Source: Anthoceros angustus
Taxonomy: Eukaryota; Streptophyta; Anthocerotopsida; Anthocerotales; Anthocerotaceae
Assembly (NCBI GenBank): GCA_010909165.1
Contig: MU008184.1
Location: 434,001-498,000 of the forward strand
Direction of reading: 5' to 3'
Length of the DNA stretch: 64,000 nucleotides
The translations under genes were made by a program, and so were the position numbers. The notes beneath the pieces are model-generated. The model worked only from the letters and a program-made list of their open reading frames with translations. It was not told where the DNA came from and ran no database searches. This document shows positions 40,794 to 51,470 of this stretch, piece by piece; position 1 is the first letter of the stretch, and every line of letters starts with the position of its first letter.

Positions 40794-43373
40794 ATGGGAA
40801 TGGAGGACTATGAGATGGACTCCGGGTCAGAGCAAGACGAAGATGAGGTGGATATGGACGAGTTCGAGGAAGCAGCAAGCGAGGGGTTGAAGAGTGGGAA
40901 GCATGTGGTTCCTAATGGAGACGGGACGTATCGCTGTCCTTTTTGTGTGAGCAAGAAGAAGCAGGAGTACAAGTACCATGAGCTGCTGGCTCACGCCAAC
41001 GGCGTCGGTCGAGGAAAGCGGGGGAACGAGCTGGGAGGGCAGCACAGAGCGCTTCACAAGTACCTGCAGGACGAGCTGAAGGAGTTTGCGGCACCGGCGG
41101 CGCCCCGGCTTCTGAAATTGGAGCAGGCCGCGCCGAAGCGGGTTCAGGCCGAGCACCAGGTGGTGCACCCGTGGGTGGGACTCATCCACAATGTCGGGAC
41201 TGTTGGCCCGGATGGCAGAAGGGTCAGCCCTGGGCCCGGAGAGCTGAGGCAGCAGTTTGAGGAGTTCCATCCCGAGCAGGCGAAGGTGTTCTGGGCTTTC
41301 AACGGGCCCCTGGGGATGGCGGCTCTTATCTTTAAGCGAGATTTGGAGGGGTATGGGGACTGCCGGCTGTTTGAGAGAAGTTTTCTTGAGACACATCGGG
41401 GAAGGCAAGATTGGCTTGAGAACAAGGGGACGGATCGGCAGGGGAGGGAGCTGTATGGCTGGATGGCCGGTGAAGAAGACTACAATGATAAAGGGAAAGT
41501 CGGGGAGTTTTTGCGGGAGAAGCATAATTTGAAGACCATGAATCAGCTGGTGGAAGAGAGAATGAGGACTAGCGAGCAGTTGCAGAAGCAGCTGCATGAA
41601 ACCATCCAACAGCAAAAGCAGTTGCTGGCAAAGGCAGATACCGAGAAGTTCAAAATGACTAACAGAATGGAGACTGCCGAGCAGGCTAGTAAGAAAGCGG
41701 AGCTGGAAATGCAGCTGCTGGAAGAGAAGCACAGACAAGGTATGGGACCTCTCAGCTGTGTTTTGTCATGCTTTCGTGTTTCCACACTTCCTGCCTCTGT
41801 TGCCAACAGTCAGTAATTTGTGACAGAAAGGGAAACCCTGAGATCTGAATTTCAAAAAGCGAAGGAGTTGCACAATCAGGAGATGAAGCGACGGGCTCAT
41901 GAGTTGGAAGCACAAATGGCAACCTTGCAAATCCGCTCTGCGGAAATGAGCATCAAAGAGAGCGAGAATGAAGCTGAAAGGAAGCGGCTCGAACTTGAAC
42001 GAGAAGAGGTGAAGCTTTCTCTCCATTTTTTTAGCGAATGAGGTGAAGCTTTCTTGCTCATAGTGTCAGCCGGGGAGGGCAGGGGGTTGGGGGTTCCGAG
42101 TTTTTCCACTAACCCAGGCCTGGCTTGGACAGAATAAGAAGCAACTGGAAACTGTCTCCAAAGAAATGGACGTTCGGAACAGGTTCCGCGACGAGCAGCT
42201 AAGCCTAATAGAGAAGCACGAGGTTAGATGATGCTTCCACAAATTGCAATTCTTGTGGCTTGCGTGCACAAGGTTTCTGGAGTGACTGAGAGGGAATTTT
42301 CCCTTGCGAAAATTTCAGAATGAGCAGAAGAACCTGGAGAACGAAATTCAGCAACAAAAGCTCCATCTTGCCAAGCAGCAACAGATGGAGATTGAACGAC
42401 AGCACATACAGGAGACCCTAGAAACAGAAAAACTGAAAGTTGGAAGCGCGGAGATATCAACTGGGAAAATAGCAGAGTTGGAGGAGAAACTAAAGGATCT
42501 TGAAGAAGAGAAGGACGGGGCATTGGATATGGTTAACGACCTGACTGTGTCCCATCGTAGGGCCGTAATCGAACTGGAGGATGCGAAGAAAGCAGCAGTG
42601 AAGGTACGACCTTTGATGTCTCTTGTCTGTGAAATCTAGATATCATTTGCTGTGAGGCTGGCGTGTTCTTTTGCATGCCTGTGGTGTTAGCATCTTCGGA
42701 CTGTCTTGTACAGGTGATCCAAATTCTTAACGAGGATGTCCAGGCGGGTATTGGGGTCAAGAGGTGCGGTGAGATCGACGAGAGCTGCTGGGATGAAGTA
42801 GGTGAAGCCCATTTCAACCATCCTGACTGGCAAGTTAAACGTGCAAAAATATGCTCAGAGTGGGATGAGAAGATAAAGACGCACGACTGGGTTCCGTACA
42901 AGAAGGTCTACCTCGACTCGGAGCGAACGAAGGTGAGGATCTCCTTTGTTTTATTGCGTTCTACGACAAGGGAACACTGCGCATGGAGCTGAGTCGATAT
43001 CCTGCTGTGACTCTGTTGCATCATCCAGTGGAAAGAGGAAGTAGACCCGGAAGATCCCCTGTTAAAGCAGCTGAGGGCTAAATTCGGTGAAAAGCCCTAC
43101 AATGGGGTAGCCACTGCATTGAAGGAAATCCAGGAGTACAATTCCAGCGGCCGGTACCCAGTCCCAACTCTTTGGAACTTCGCTGCAAGGGGCAGCAACC
43201 CCTTTACACGAGGCCGGGCAGCAACCCTACAAGAGGTCGTCAAGTACTTGGGGGTTATGGTCGTAACAGCGCAGACCACAAATAAGGATTTGCAGTCAGA
43301 AATCTCAAAGCTTAAGGGTGCTAGCGGTGGAACGGGGAGGGGCAGAGGTAAGAGGAAGAAGACCACTGCTTGA
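40794..43373 (+). CDS. FDM/IDN2-type protein (zf-XS, XS, coiled coil, XH), complete
   Basis: Exons 40794-41739, 41827-42008, 42133-42222, 42319-42603, 42714-42932, 43029-43373 join in frame to 688 residues, close to Arabidopsis FDM1/IDN2. Domain order: acidic N-terminus; zf-XS (YRCPFCVSKKKQEYKYHELL, about residues 43-95); XS domain (HPWVGLIHNVG to FWAFNGPLGMAALIF, about 120-235); long coiled coil (about 240-510); XH domain (GVKRCGEIDESCW to HDWVPYKKVYLD and GRYPVPTLWNF, about 540-660). FDM/IDN2 proteins bind double-stranded RNA with a 5' overhang through XS, dimerise through the coiled coil and XH, and act in RNA-directed DNA methylation. The C-terminus is a basic GRGRGKRKK tail. It heads a tandem array of related sequences to 50.7 kb. 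No breaks were found. Confidence 0.94.
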
Positions 43374-43589
43374 TCCTAGACGGCAGGCAGGTTTAGGAAA
43401 TTCGCACCCTGGCAGAAAGATTTTAGGAGCAAAGCTTCTCGAACAGAATGTTTCTCAGGACCGCTGCATACAGACAGTTGGTCCCCGATCAGCCTCCCAT
43501 CCGGAAACCTTTTTACTATGACGCTGGGTTCAGTGGTAGGCGCCAGGTAGGTCAGTTCCTGGGTCACGTTGCAGCGTGAAGTAAACAGC

Positions 43590-44090
43590 GTGGTGTATTG
43601 TGGTCAAGAGGTGTGGTGAGATCGACCGCGGCTGCTGGGAAGATGTGGGTCAGGCCCATTTCACCCATCCTGACTGGCAAGCTGAACTGGAAAAACAATC
43701 TCGGAGTGGGATGGCACGACTGGATGCCGTACAAGAAGGTTGAACACTGCATAGCGACTTAGCGAGGTGAAATAGACTCGGATGATCCCAAGTTGAAGCA
43801 GCTGACGTCTAGACTCGGTGACAAGCCGTACAATGGGGTTGCCACTGCATTGAAGGAAATCCAGGAGCACAAATTTAACGGTCGGTACCCAATCCCAACT
43901 CCTTGGAACCATAGCGCTTGGCAACGACGGCGACGTCTACAAGAGGCCGGCCCGCGATGGTACGCGAGGTCGTCCACCACTTGGGAAGTATAATGAAGAC
44001 AACGAAGGCCGAGAACAAGGGGTTGCCGAAGAAAATCACAAAGCTTGAGGGTGGCGCTAAGAGGAAGAAGACTGCTGCTGCATCCTAGAC
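43590..44090 (+). pseudogene. FDM-type fragment 1 (XH domain)
   Basis: It contains broken XH sequence: RCGEIDRGCWEDVGQAHF, then PHPDW-like text, then, in another frame, KPYNGVATALKEIQEHKFNG and RYPIPTPWN. The exon between HDW and EEVDSDD is shortened and frameshifted, and the zf-XS, XS and coiled-coil parts are absent. It follows the complete gene by about 200 bp and is a tandem-duplication relic. Confidence 0.85.
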
Positions 44091-44239
44091 GGCAGGCAGG
44101 TCTACGAATTTTGCACCCATGGTTTCCCTTGTCAGCAAAGGGCTGGAACAGAAGCCAAAATGACCATAGTGCCAGCGGGCTAGACTTTGAATTCACAAAA
44201 ATCCGTATCGTATCGAGGGATTGATCGGGTGAGTCAGTC

Positions 44240-45316
44240 ACATCACATGCATGTCAAGTTCACGCTCCAAGGATACAAACATTACTCCCCTCAACTGCAT
44301 GCACAGACCGGTGCTCTCCTGTCTCCAGCTTCAAATGCGTTCCAGTCCTGCATGTCGGCAATGCTTTACTCTCGGACCTTGGCCTGGTGAGCCTGGACAA
44401 CGTTATCGTCTGCAGCCTGGCGGAGCTCTGGCGACGCTGAGCAGAAGAACCTGGAGAACGAGATTCAGCAACAAAAGCTGTTTCTTGCCCAATCCACTGG
44501 AAAAATCGCAGATTTGAAGGAGAAACTGAAGGATCTTAGAAGGACGGCGCATTGGATATGGTTACCGACTTGACTGGGTCCCATCGTAAGGCAGTAGACG
44601 AACTGGAGGATGCGAAGAAAGCAACAGTGAAGATTCTTTGATGTCTTTACCTGTTAATTTTAGATATCGTTTGCTGTGAGGCTGGCGTGTTCCTTTTGCA
44701 TGCCCGTGGTGTAAGCTTTCGTCTTCCGACTGTCTTGTACAGGTGATCCAAGCTGTTAACGAGAATGTCCTAGCGGGTATTGGAGTCAAGAGGTGCGGTG
44801 AGATCGACGAGTACTGCTGGGAACCATCCTGACTGGCAAGCTAAACTTGCAAAACTAAGCTCAGCATGGGATGTTATGATAAAGAAGCACGACTGGTTTC
44901 TGTACAAGAAGGTCTACCTCGACTCGGTGCGAACAAAGGTGAGGCCTTCTGTGACTCTGTTGCATCATCCAGTGGAGAGAGGAAGTAGACCCGGAAGATC
45001 CCGTGTTGAAGCAACTGAGGGCTAAATTCGGTGAAAAGCCCCACAATAGGGTAGCCACTGCATTGAAGGAATCCAGGAGTACAATTCCAGCGGTCGGTAC
45101 CCAATCCCAACTCCTTGGAACTTTGCTGCAGGGGGCAGCAACCCCTTTACACGAGGCCGGGCAGCAACCCTAGAAGAGGTCGTCAACCAGTTGGGGAATA
45201 TGATCACAACAGCGCAGACAGCGAACCGGAAGTTGCAGGCAGAAATCACAAAGCTTAAGGGTGCTAACGGTGGAACGGGGGAGAGAGGTAACAAACAGGA
45301 AGAAGACTTCGGCTGA
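44240..45316 (+). pseudogene. FDM-type fragment 2 (promoter, coiled coil, XH)
   Basis: The first 200 bp (44240-44440) match the promoter and leader of the XS-less gene (48730-48955). Then comes coiled-coil sequence (KNLENEIQQQKLF) joined directly to it without the zinc finger and XS parts, with frameshifts, then XH exons (RCGEIDEYCW, HDWFLYKKVYLDS, and KPHNRVATALKE with a shift). Splice sites resemble those of the complete gene. It is a deleted and decayed tandem copy. Confidence 0.85.
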
Positions 45317-45724
45317 ATCTTGGACGGCAGTCAGGTCTGCGAATTTTGCATCCCGCTGGAAAGATTGCAGGAGAGAAGCTAGTCGAACGGAAAATGTTTC
45401 TCAAGACCGCTGCCTTCAGCCAGTTGATCCCCTATCAGCCTCACATCCCGATACTATGACGCTGAATTCAGGGCCGCCAGTCGCTCTATTTTAGGTCAGT
45501 TGGTGCGTTCATCGGTGACGTTGCAGCGTGAAGTAAACAGCGTGGAGCGATTGACGCGGCATCTGCCATTAACAGAGCCTCTCGTATGATTGCTCTCCTT
45601 GATGATAATCCTTCATGCTTTTGGGAATGAAAACATACTAGCGAGAACAGGAACCACATACATCAAGACCTGATGTGTAAAAAAGCAATGTGTGAGTGTC
45701 TGGAAGGATGGGATTCTTGAAACC

Positions 45725-46150
45725 GATGCTGTTAGCGTTTAGTATCGAGTCATGCAATTGTAATGCTCAAGAGTAGGTTTGATGCCATGCTATTCAGCCA
45801 TGGAATTAAAGTGCTTGCAACCCTCATAGACCAGTCCTCATGCCTGCATGCAAGCTTCTAAAAGGCAAGTAAAAATAGTGCTTATGCAAAACAAACTAGC
45901 ATCTGTGAGTGGAGCTGCATGCCCCTCTATAAATCATCAGTGCTTGCACAGGCATTCGAAAGGCAAGAAAAGCAAACATGGTCAGCTAAAATCAGGCCCT
46001 CATCCTCCTAGCCTCTTGGCCGAGCCCTTGCTCGGCATATCCGGCTATCAGGCGGTCCATGACACCAGATCCGTTGTGTTCATGCTGTCAAAAACTTGGC
46101 ATGCATCTTCAAGTTCACCCATCGAAAGATTCCTGAATTCCGCTAGTCTT
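45725..46150 (-). pseudogene. PPR gene fragment
   Basis: The sequence matches parts of the PPR gene at 51.5-55.6 kb: 45725-45870 resembles 52150-52270 (region coding HYNCMIDLLGRAGH), and 45900-46130 resembles the internal repeats (GTGCTTGCACAGGC, GGTCAGC-AAAATCAGGCC). It is much shorter than a gene and full of frameshifts. Confidence 0.75.
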
Positions 46151-46211
46151 GCACATGCTCGTGATCAAAGTCGGCGAATTTGGGTGCCATAATCCGCTGG
46201 TGCGCAAAAGG

Positions 46212-46316
46212 AAGTGGCATACACGGTTGTGAAAAGGATGAGTGGGTGGTAATCGGTTGTGAAAAGGATGAGTTGGTGGTGCTCCGTTGTGAAAAGGATG
46301 AGTTGGTGGTAACTAT
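46212..46316 (+). repeat. 33-bp tandem repeat x 3, in an open frame
   Basis: GGTTGTGAAAAGGATGAG(T)TGGTGGT is repeated three times with a 33-bp period. The frame is open and reads GCEKDEWVV, GCEKDELVV, RCEKDELVV, spaced by 11 residues. The surrounding ORF (46180-46428) is 82 codons without an ATG-supported gene structure. No family is recognised. Confidence 0.8.
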
Positions 46317-46552
46317 GATTGACTTCGAAAAAAACGAAACAGATTATATTAGAAAATTATTCACTTATCGGCTCACAAATTGCCGGAAAACCTCTCGGTC
46401 ATGGGTAAACTTTGTTATAAGTACTTAAAATAAACGCATTAGTGTAGACATAATCAATAGTTTATAAGTTTAGAAACCCTTGCTAGTATATATGAAGGTT
46501 TAGGGATGTGAAGAGCTAGAGAAGGAGAATTGTGTTTCGTGAATGGTTATCA

Positions 46553-46650
46553 CTTTGTGTCATAGTCTATATTTAATGGTAATAACTTTGTATCATTGTC
46601 TATATTTAATGGTTGTAACTTTGTATCGCAGTCTATATTTATGGTTAACA
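46553..46650 (+). repeat. AT-rich tandem repeat, about 33 bp x 3
   Basis: GTCTATATTTAATGG followed by TAACTTTGTATC is repeated three times with small changes. Confidence 0.8.
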
Positions 46651-46710
46651 ACAGCGTAACAAGTTTATGAGTTGTTGGGCTACTTAGATTCGTGGTGTGG
46701 TATTTGGTTT

Positions 46711-46843
46711 AGTGTAAAATATTATTCCTACAACTTTCTCAATTGTGACGTACAAAGCAAAAAAACTTTTGCGGTTTAGTAGGGTGAAATATTATTTCTA
46801 AAACTTTATCAATTACGACGTACAAGCAAAAGAAATTTTGCGT
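46711..46843 (+). repeat. tandem pair, about 78 bp, upstream of the gag ORF
   Basis: AAATATTATTCCTACAACTTT ... ACGTACAAAGCAAAA is followed by a second copy with substitutions and ends just before the gag start. It could be part of the leader of the retroelement. Confidence 0.7.
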
Positions 46844-46879
46844 CAAAGGTCTGTTATAGAAGTATCACTATCTATTCAG

Positions 46880-48322
46880 ATGGCAAATACTAAGTTACCT
46901 CCTATGCCAATAATCTATTATACCCTTGCTGAAGATGTGCTTGAAAAGGTTATACAAAAACAGCTCGCAAAGCGAATGGCACAATACCACATAGAGGTTA
47001 GAAATAAATCTTTCAAACAACAAGAACAGGAAATGAGCATGAACAGGGCGCAATATTGTGAGGAGTTTATGTATGAACCTCAAGAACGAAACGCAAAGAC
47101 AATGGAAAAAACTGAGTTACCTGCTATGCCCATAGTCTATTATACTCTCGCTGAAGATGTACTGCAAAATGTTATAGAAAAACAGGTTGCAGAGAGGATG
47201 GCACAATACCACATAGAGGTTAGAAATAAATCTTTCAAACCTCAAGAACAAAAGACTAGCGCGGACATAGCTCAAGACTATGAGGAGGCTATATATGAAC
47301 CTCAAGAACGAAACAGAAGCGCAAAGATAATTGCAAAAACTAAGTTACGTGCTACACCCATAATCAATTATACTCTCGCTGAAGATGTGCTTGAAAAGGT
47401 GATAGAAAAACAAGTTACAGAGCGGATAGCACAATACCACATGGAGGTGAGAAATAAACAAGAAGAACAGGGAATGAGCACGAACATGGAGCAAAAGTAT
47501 GAGGGGTTTAGATATGAACCTCAAGAACGGAAGACGATCGCGAAGATAGCGCAAGACTATGAGGAGCTCAGATATAAACCTCAAGAACAGGAGATGACTG
47601 GGGAGAGTGCTACACCAAAGGAGCAACATATGATACATCTTCCATTTCCAGATAAGTATGAAGGTGAACCAGATGTTGACTCTTGGCTATTTTCTATGGA
47701 ATCTTATTTCACTGCATATCAAGTTTCACAACAACATTATCTTAATTATATTGCAAGCTTCTTGAAAGGACGTGCCTTGACATGGTGGAGAATTCATATA
47801 GAAAAGGTTAAACAAGGTAATAGGATAAACTCCATTAGGGATTGGGCAAGTTTTAAAAGTACTTTGAAAAGACAATTTCAACCGGACACTTATATATCTA
47901 GGTTAAATGAAGAGGAATTGCAGTACAAAAATAGGTTGAATGAAAAGATGCTTGACAATGTCAGACAAACTGGAACTCTCAAAAAATATGTGAATGATTT
48001 TAGTGAGGTTATTTTGCTATTTCCTAATATGACACAAGTTGAAAAGCTTCATAGATTTATGCAAGGTCTCAATTACTCGACTGCTAATAAAATCAAGCCC
48101 TTCCTACCCGAGACTCTTGAGGAAGCCATATCAATTGCAGATACTATATTTCAAGACACTTGTCCGACGACTAGAGCTACCAACCGAGCTGCACCATATG
48201 TTCTACCAAAACGTAGAAAAGAAAACATCAGAGGAGCTGCACCATATGTTCTACTAAAACGCAATCAAGGAAACGTTAGAGGGGCTCATAGATATCAAAG
48301 AGGCCCAAATTTTGGTGTGTAA
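46880..48322 (+). mobile_element. Ty3-type retrotransposon Gag ORF with internal triple repeat, no pol
   Basis: From ATG 46880 the ORF codes for 480 residues without interruption. The C-terminal half is a Retrotrans_gag (Ty3/metavirus-type capsid) domain: LPFPDKYEGEPDVDSWLFSM, FLKGRALTWWRIH, FKSTLKRQFQP, TGTLKKYVNDFSEVILLFP. The N-terminal half is three copies of a roughly 80-residue unit, each with YTLAEDVLEKVIEKQ, AERMAQYHIEVRNK and YEPQERN. No CCHC zinc knuckle, protease, reverse transcriptase or LTR was found after it; DNA to 48.9 kb is non-coding. Codon use is AT-rich, unlike host genes. Either a deletion derivative of an element or a domesticated gag gene. Confidence 0.85.
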
Positions 48323-48993
48323 TTCAATTGTAAATGTTGGAACTTAAGATATCAATAGCTAGCTACAGGTTTTAAAATGTGACTAGCGTGTGTGTATGTG
48401 TGTTATACTATTTGGCAAAAGGGCACCCAAAACTCCAGCCCCCTACCATATTAAAATCATTCACATATTTGTTTTTGTCATTGGCTAACACAACATGTAC
48501 ATCTTGAAGCCTATGACCTGGTTTCCAGGATGTCAGCCAGCTTTGTTGAGCTATTTTGCGAAAGAAAGTTCAATTGCTAGAGTTGTGTGACATAGTAGCC
48601 ACATACACCCCCTAAGTGCAAGTAGGTTTACAGTTCATATCGGGATTTAATAGTTCAATCCGGGCAGTATGTGTGAACCGGTGCTTACTAGCCTCTGCAG
48701 TTCTAGAGACTACTTACGTACTTGCCTGTGGAGCTCACGCTCCAAGGACTCAACCTGTATTATATTACTCCGTGATCCCGTGAACTGTACAGACCCGTAC
48801 TGCGATTGCATTTTGAACTGAAAGACGGCTGCGTCCAGCTTCAAATAGTTCCCAGTCCTGGACGCGGGCGATGCTTTGAGCTTGGGCGTTGCCTGGCGAG
48901 CCTGGGCAGCAGCATCGTGATTCGTTTGTAGCCTGGCGGAGATCTGGAGACGCTGAGCTCTGTTTTGTGGTGTGCGCGCCTGCAGCAGGAGCG
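48323..48993 (+). promoter_or_regulatory. spacer and promoter region of the XS-less FDM-type gene
   Basis: The left part is AT-rich and featureless. The right part (48730-48955) is duplicated at 44240-44440 in front of the second FDM-type relic, with shared blocks such as CTCACGCTCCAAGGA, CTTCAAAT-GTTCC and TAGCCTGGCGGAG. That conservation marks it as the promoter and leader inherited by both copies. Confidence 0.55.
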
Positions 48994-50696
48994 ATGGAAG
49001 ACGTGTTCATGGACGCCTCGAGCAGCGACGAGGATGTAGAGGAGATGCGGGAATTCGAAGCTGCAGCCATGGAGGGCCTCAGGTCCGGGGAGCTCGTGGT
49101 CCCCAATGTCGACGGAACGCATCGCTGCCCGTTTTGTCCCACCGAGAAGCTGCAGGCGTTCAAGTACAAGGAGCTCTACTACCACGCCAAGGGCGTCGGG
49201 GTGGGATCCAGGGGCAGCGAGACCAGAGGCCAGCACCGCGCGCTCTTCAACTTCCTGCTGGAGAAGCATCGGGAAGGTGGGTTTGTGTGAGTGCAGTGGC
49301 AAGTTGTCATGTTTGGGACGTTTCCTGTCACTGGCTGGCAGGGGTGCGGCGGTGACGTTGTGCGTTTCGTTTTTGGCAGAGCGGCTCCAGAAGATTAACG
49401 GCACGGAGGCTGCCGAGCAGGAGAAGCAGAGACAAGGTTTGGGACGCCCAGCTGTGGTTTGTCATGGTTTCGTGTTTCCAGGTTTCCGGCCTCTGTTGCC
49501 AACAGTTAGTGATTTGTGACAGAGAGGGAAACCCGGAGGTCTGAAGTGCTCGGATTTGAAAGAGAAGAGGTGAAGCTTTCTCTCTTTGCTTTTCCTTCGC
49601 AAATGAGGTGAAGCGTTCTCTCGTTTCTTTTCCTTAGCAAATGAGGTGAAGCTTTCTTGCCCTTAGTGCCGACGAGCCGGGGAGGGGAGCGGTTGAGGGT
49701 TTCAAGTCTTTTCACTAACCAGGCCTGGTTCGGACAGAATGAAAAGCAACTGGAAACTGTCACCAGAGAAGTGAGCAGGTTGCGCGAGGAGCAGCTAAGC
49801 CTCATAGCGAAGTACGAGGCGAAACTGAAGGAACTTGAAGAAGAGAGAGACGACGCATTGGATTTGGTTAACGACTTGGCTGTGTCCCATCGTCAGGCAG
49901 TAGACGAACTGGTAGAGGCGAAGAAGGCAGCAGTGAAGGTACAAGACCTTGAATGTCTCTGTCTGTTAATTTTGGATATGATTTGCTGTGAAGCTGGCTT
50001 TTTCCTTTGCATGCCTGTGGTGTAAGCTTTCGTCTTCCGACTTTATTGTACAGGTGCTTCAAGTTGTTAACGAGGATGTCGAGGCGAGTATTGGGGTCAA
50101 GCGGTGTGGTGAGATCGACTACCGCTGCTGGGAAGATGTAGGTCAGGCCCATTTCAACCATCCTGACTGGCAAGCTGAACTTGCAATAATCAGCTCAGAA
50201 TGGAATGACATGGTAAAGAGGCACGACTGGTATCCGTACAAGAATGTCTACCTCGACCAGGAGCGAACGAAGGTGAGGATTTCTGACATGTTTTATTGCG
50301 TTCCTTGACAAGGGTGTTCAACACTGCGTACCGAGCTGAGTCATATGCTGCTGTGACTCTGTTCCCATGGTGCAGTTCACAGAGGAAGTAGACTCGGACG
50401 ATCCCCTGTTGACGCAGCTGAGGGCTAAATTCGGTGACAAGGTTTGCAATGGGGTTGCCACTGCATTGAAGGAAATCCAGGAGCACAATCCTTGCGGTCG
50501 GTACCCTGTGCCAACTCCTTGGAACTTTTCTGCAGAGGGCAGCAACCTCCCCACAACAGGCCGGGCAGCGACCCTACAAGAGGTGGTCAACCACTTGGGG
50601 GAGATGATGAAAAAAGCGAAGGCCCCTATGGCTCCAATCCTCGACGGCAGGGAGGTCTACAAAGTGTCTGAGGTCGTAGATAAATTTGAGTCTTGA
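48994..50696 (+). CDS. FDM-type protein lacking the XS domain (zf-XS, coiled coil, XH)
   Basis: Exons 48994-49276, 49380-49436, 49523-49569, 49738-49938, 50054-50272, 50376-50696 join in frame to 375 residues. It has the acidic N-terminus and zf-XS (HRCPFCPTEKLQAFKYKELY), then goes straight to a shortened coiled coil (LQKINGTEAAEQEKQR; KQLETVTREVSRLREEQLSL) and a full XH domain (GVKRCGEIDYRCW; HDWYPYKNVYLD; GRYPVPTPWNF). The XS RNA-binding domain is missing: exon 1 ends right after the zinc finger, and a 103-nt intron stands where the complete gene codes for XS. All splice sites and frames are intact, unlike the two relics beside it, so it may be a working protein that can dimerise through XH but not bind RNA through XS. 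Function is inferred. Confidence 0.88.
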
Positions 50697-50959
50697 GAGC
50701 CTCAATTGTGTAAACCTGCATCTGACTACTAAATAGCTGGAAACCTTGTGATTGCCGTGCCCTAGCTAGATATTTCGAGGTGTTCTGGAATCACTGCACC
50801 CTAGGTCAGCTGGCTGTCATCATCTGGATGCAGTTCATTTTCGGCATAGCATAGCTCGGCCTCGCATGTGGATTTCTGCAAGAGTCGTGATGAGTAATGT
50901 GCTACGACGTTCTTGTGAGAATTAGCAGGAGTGTTACAACCGTGTCTGTCTGCCTTGAT

Positions 50960-51180
50960 CGGCCTCGCATGTGGGTGAACATGTATGAAAAATGTGGGGG
51001 ACTTGAAGATGCATGCCGGGTTTCAAAAACTTGGCCACGAAGGATGTGGTGACAGGGAATGCCCTGATTGATGAGTGCGCCCAGCAAGGGCTCGGACATC
51101 AAGCTCTTGGTGTGTATGCACAAATGGAGCAGAAGCGCCTGATTTTGGCTAACCAAGTTACTTTTGTTTGCCCCGAAGGA
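50960..51180 (+). pseudogene. PPR gene fragment, plus strand
   Basis: It reads MWVNMYEKCGGLEDACRV, then after one frame change NLATKDVVTGNALIDECAQQ and GHQALGVYAQMEQ, matching one repeat unit of the PPR gene that lies just to the right on the opposite strand. It ends after TFVC. It is an inverted, isolated piece. Confidence 0.8.
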
Positions 51181-51470
51181 TAGTGGAGACAATTTTTCAT
51201 TCGGTAACCAAGCGGATGCGTTAAGTGTCCTTGGTTAACGCTGGATTAATTGAATCAGTCTAAAATTTGTTCGTTTCAGAAAGAAAGATTCCTCCTTCGA
51301 TTCATCTCCTCTAAAATGATTTCAGGTGGCTCAGTGCTAGCCATCCAAGTCCATGTCCCAAGCTCGGTCAGGGACGAAGTTAAGAACGCTCATTCACCCC
51401 CAAAGAAAAAAAGCCATACACTTTCTCGGGCGAACACACTTGAGCACGGGCTGGTCCTTCATTATTCTCA

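Noticed and set aside
46180-46428. A gene coding for a CEKDE-repeat protein.
   Set aside because: No ATG-led structure, no splice support, and only 82 codons; kept only as a repeat observation.
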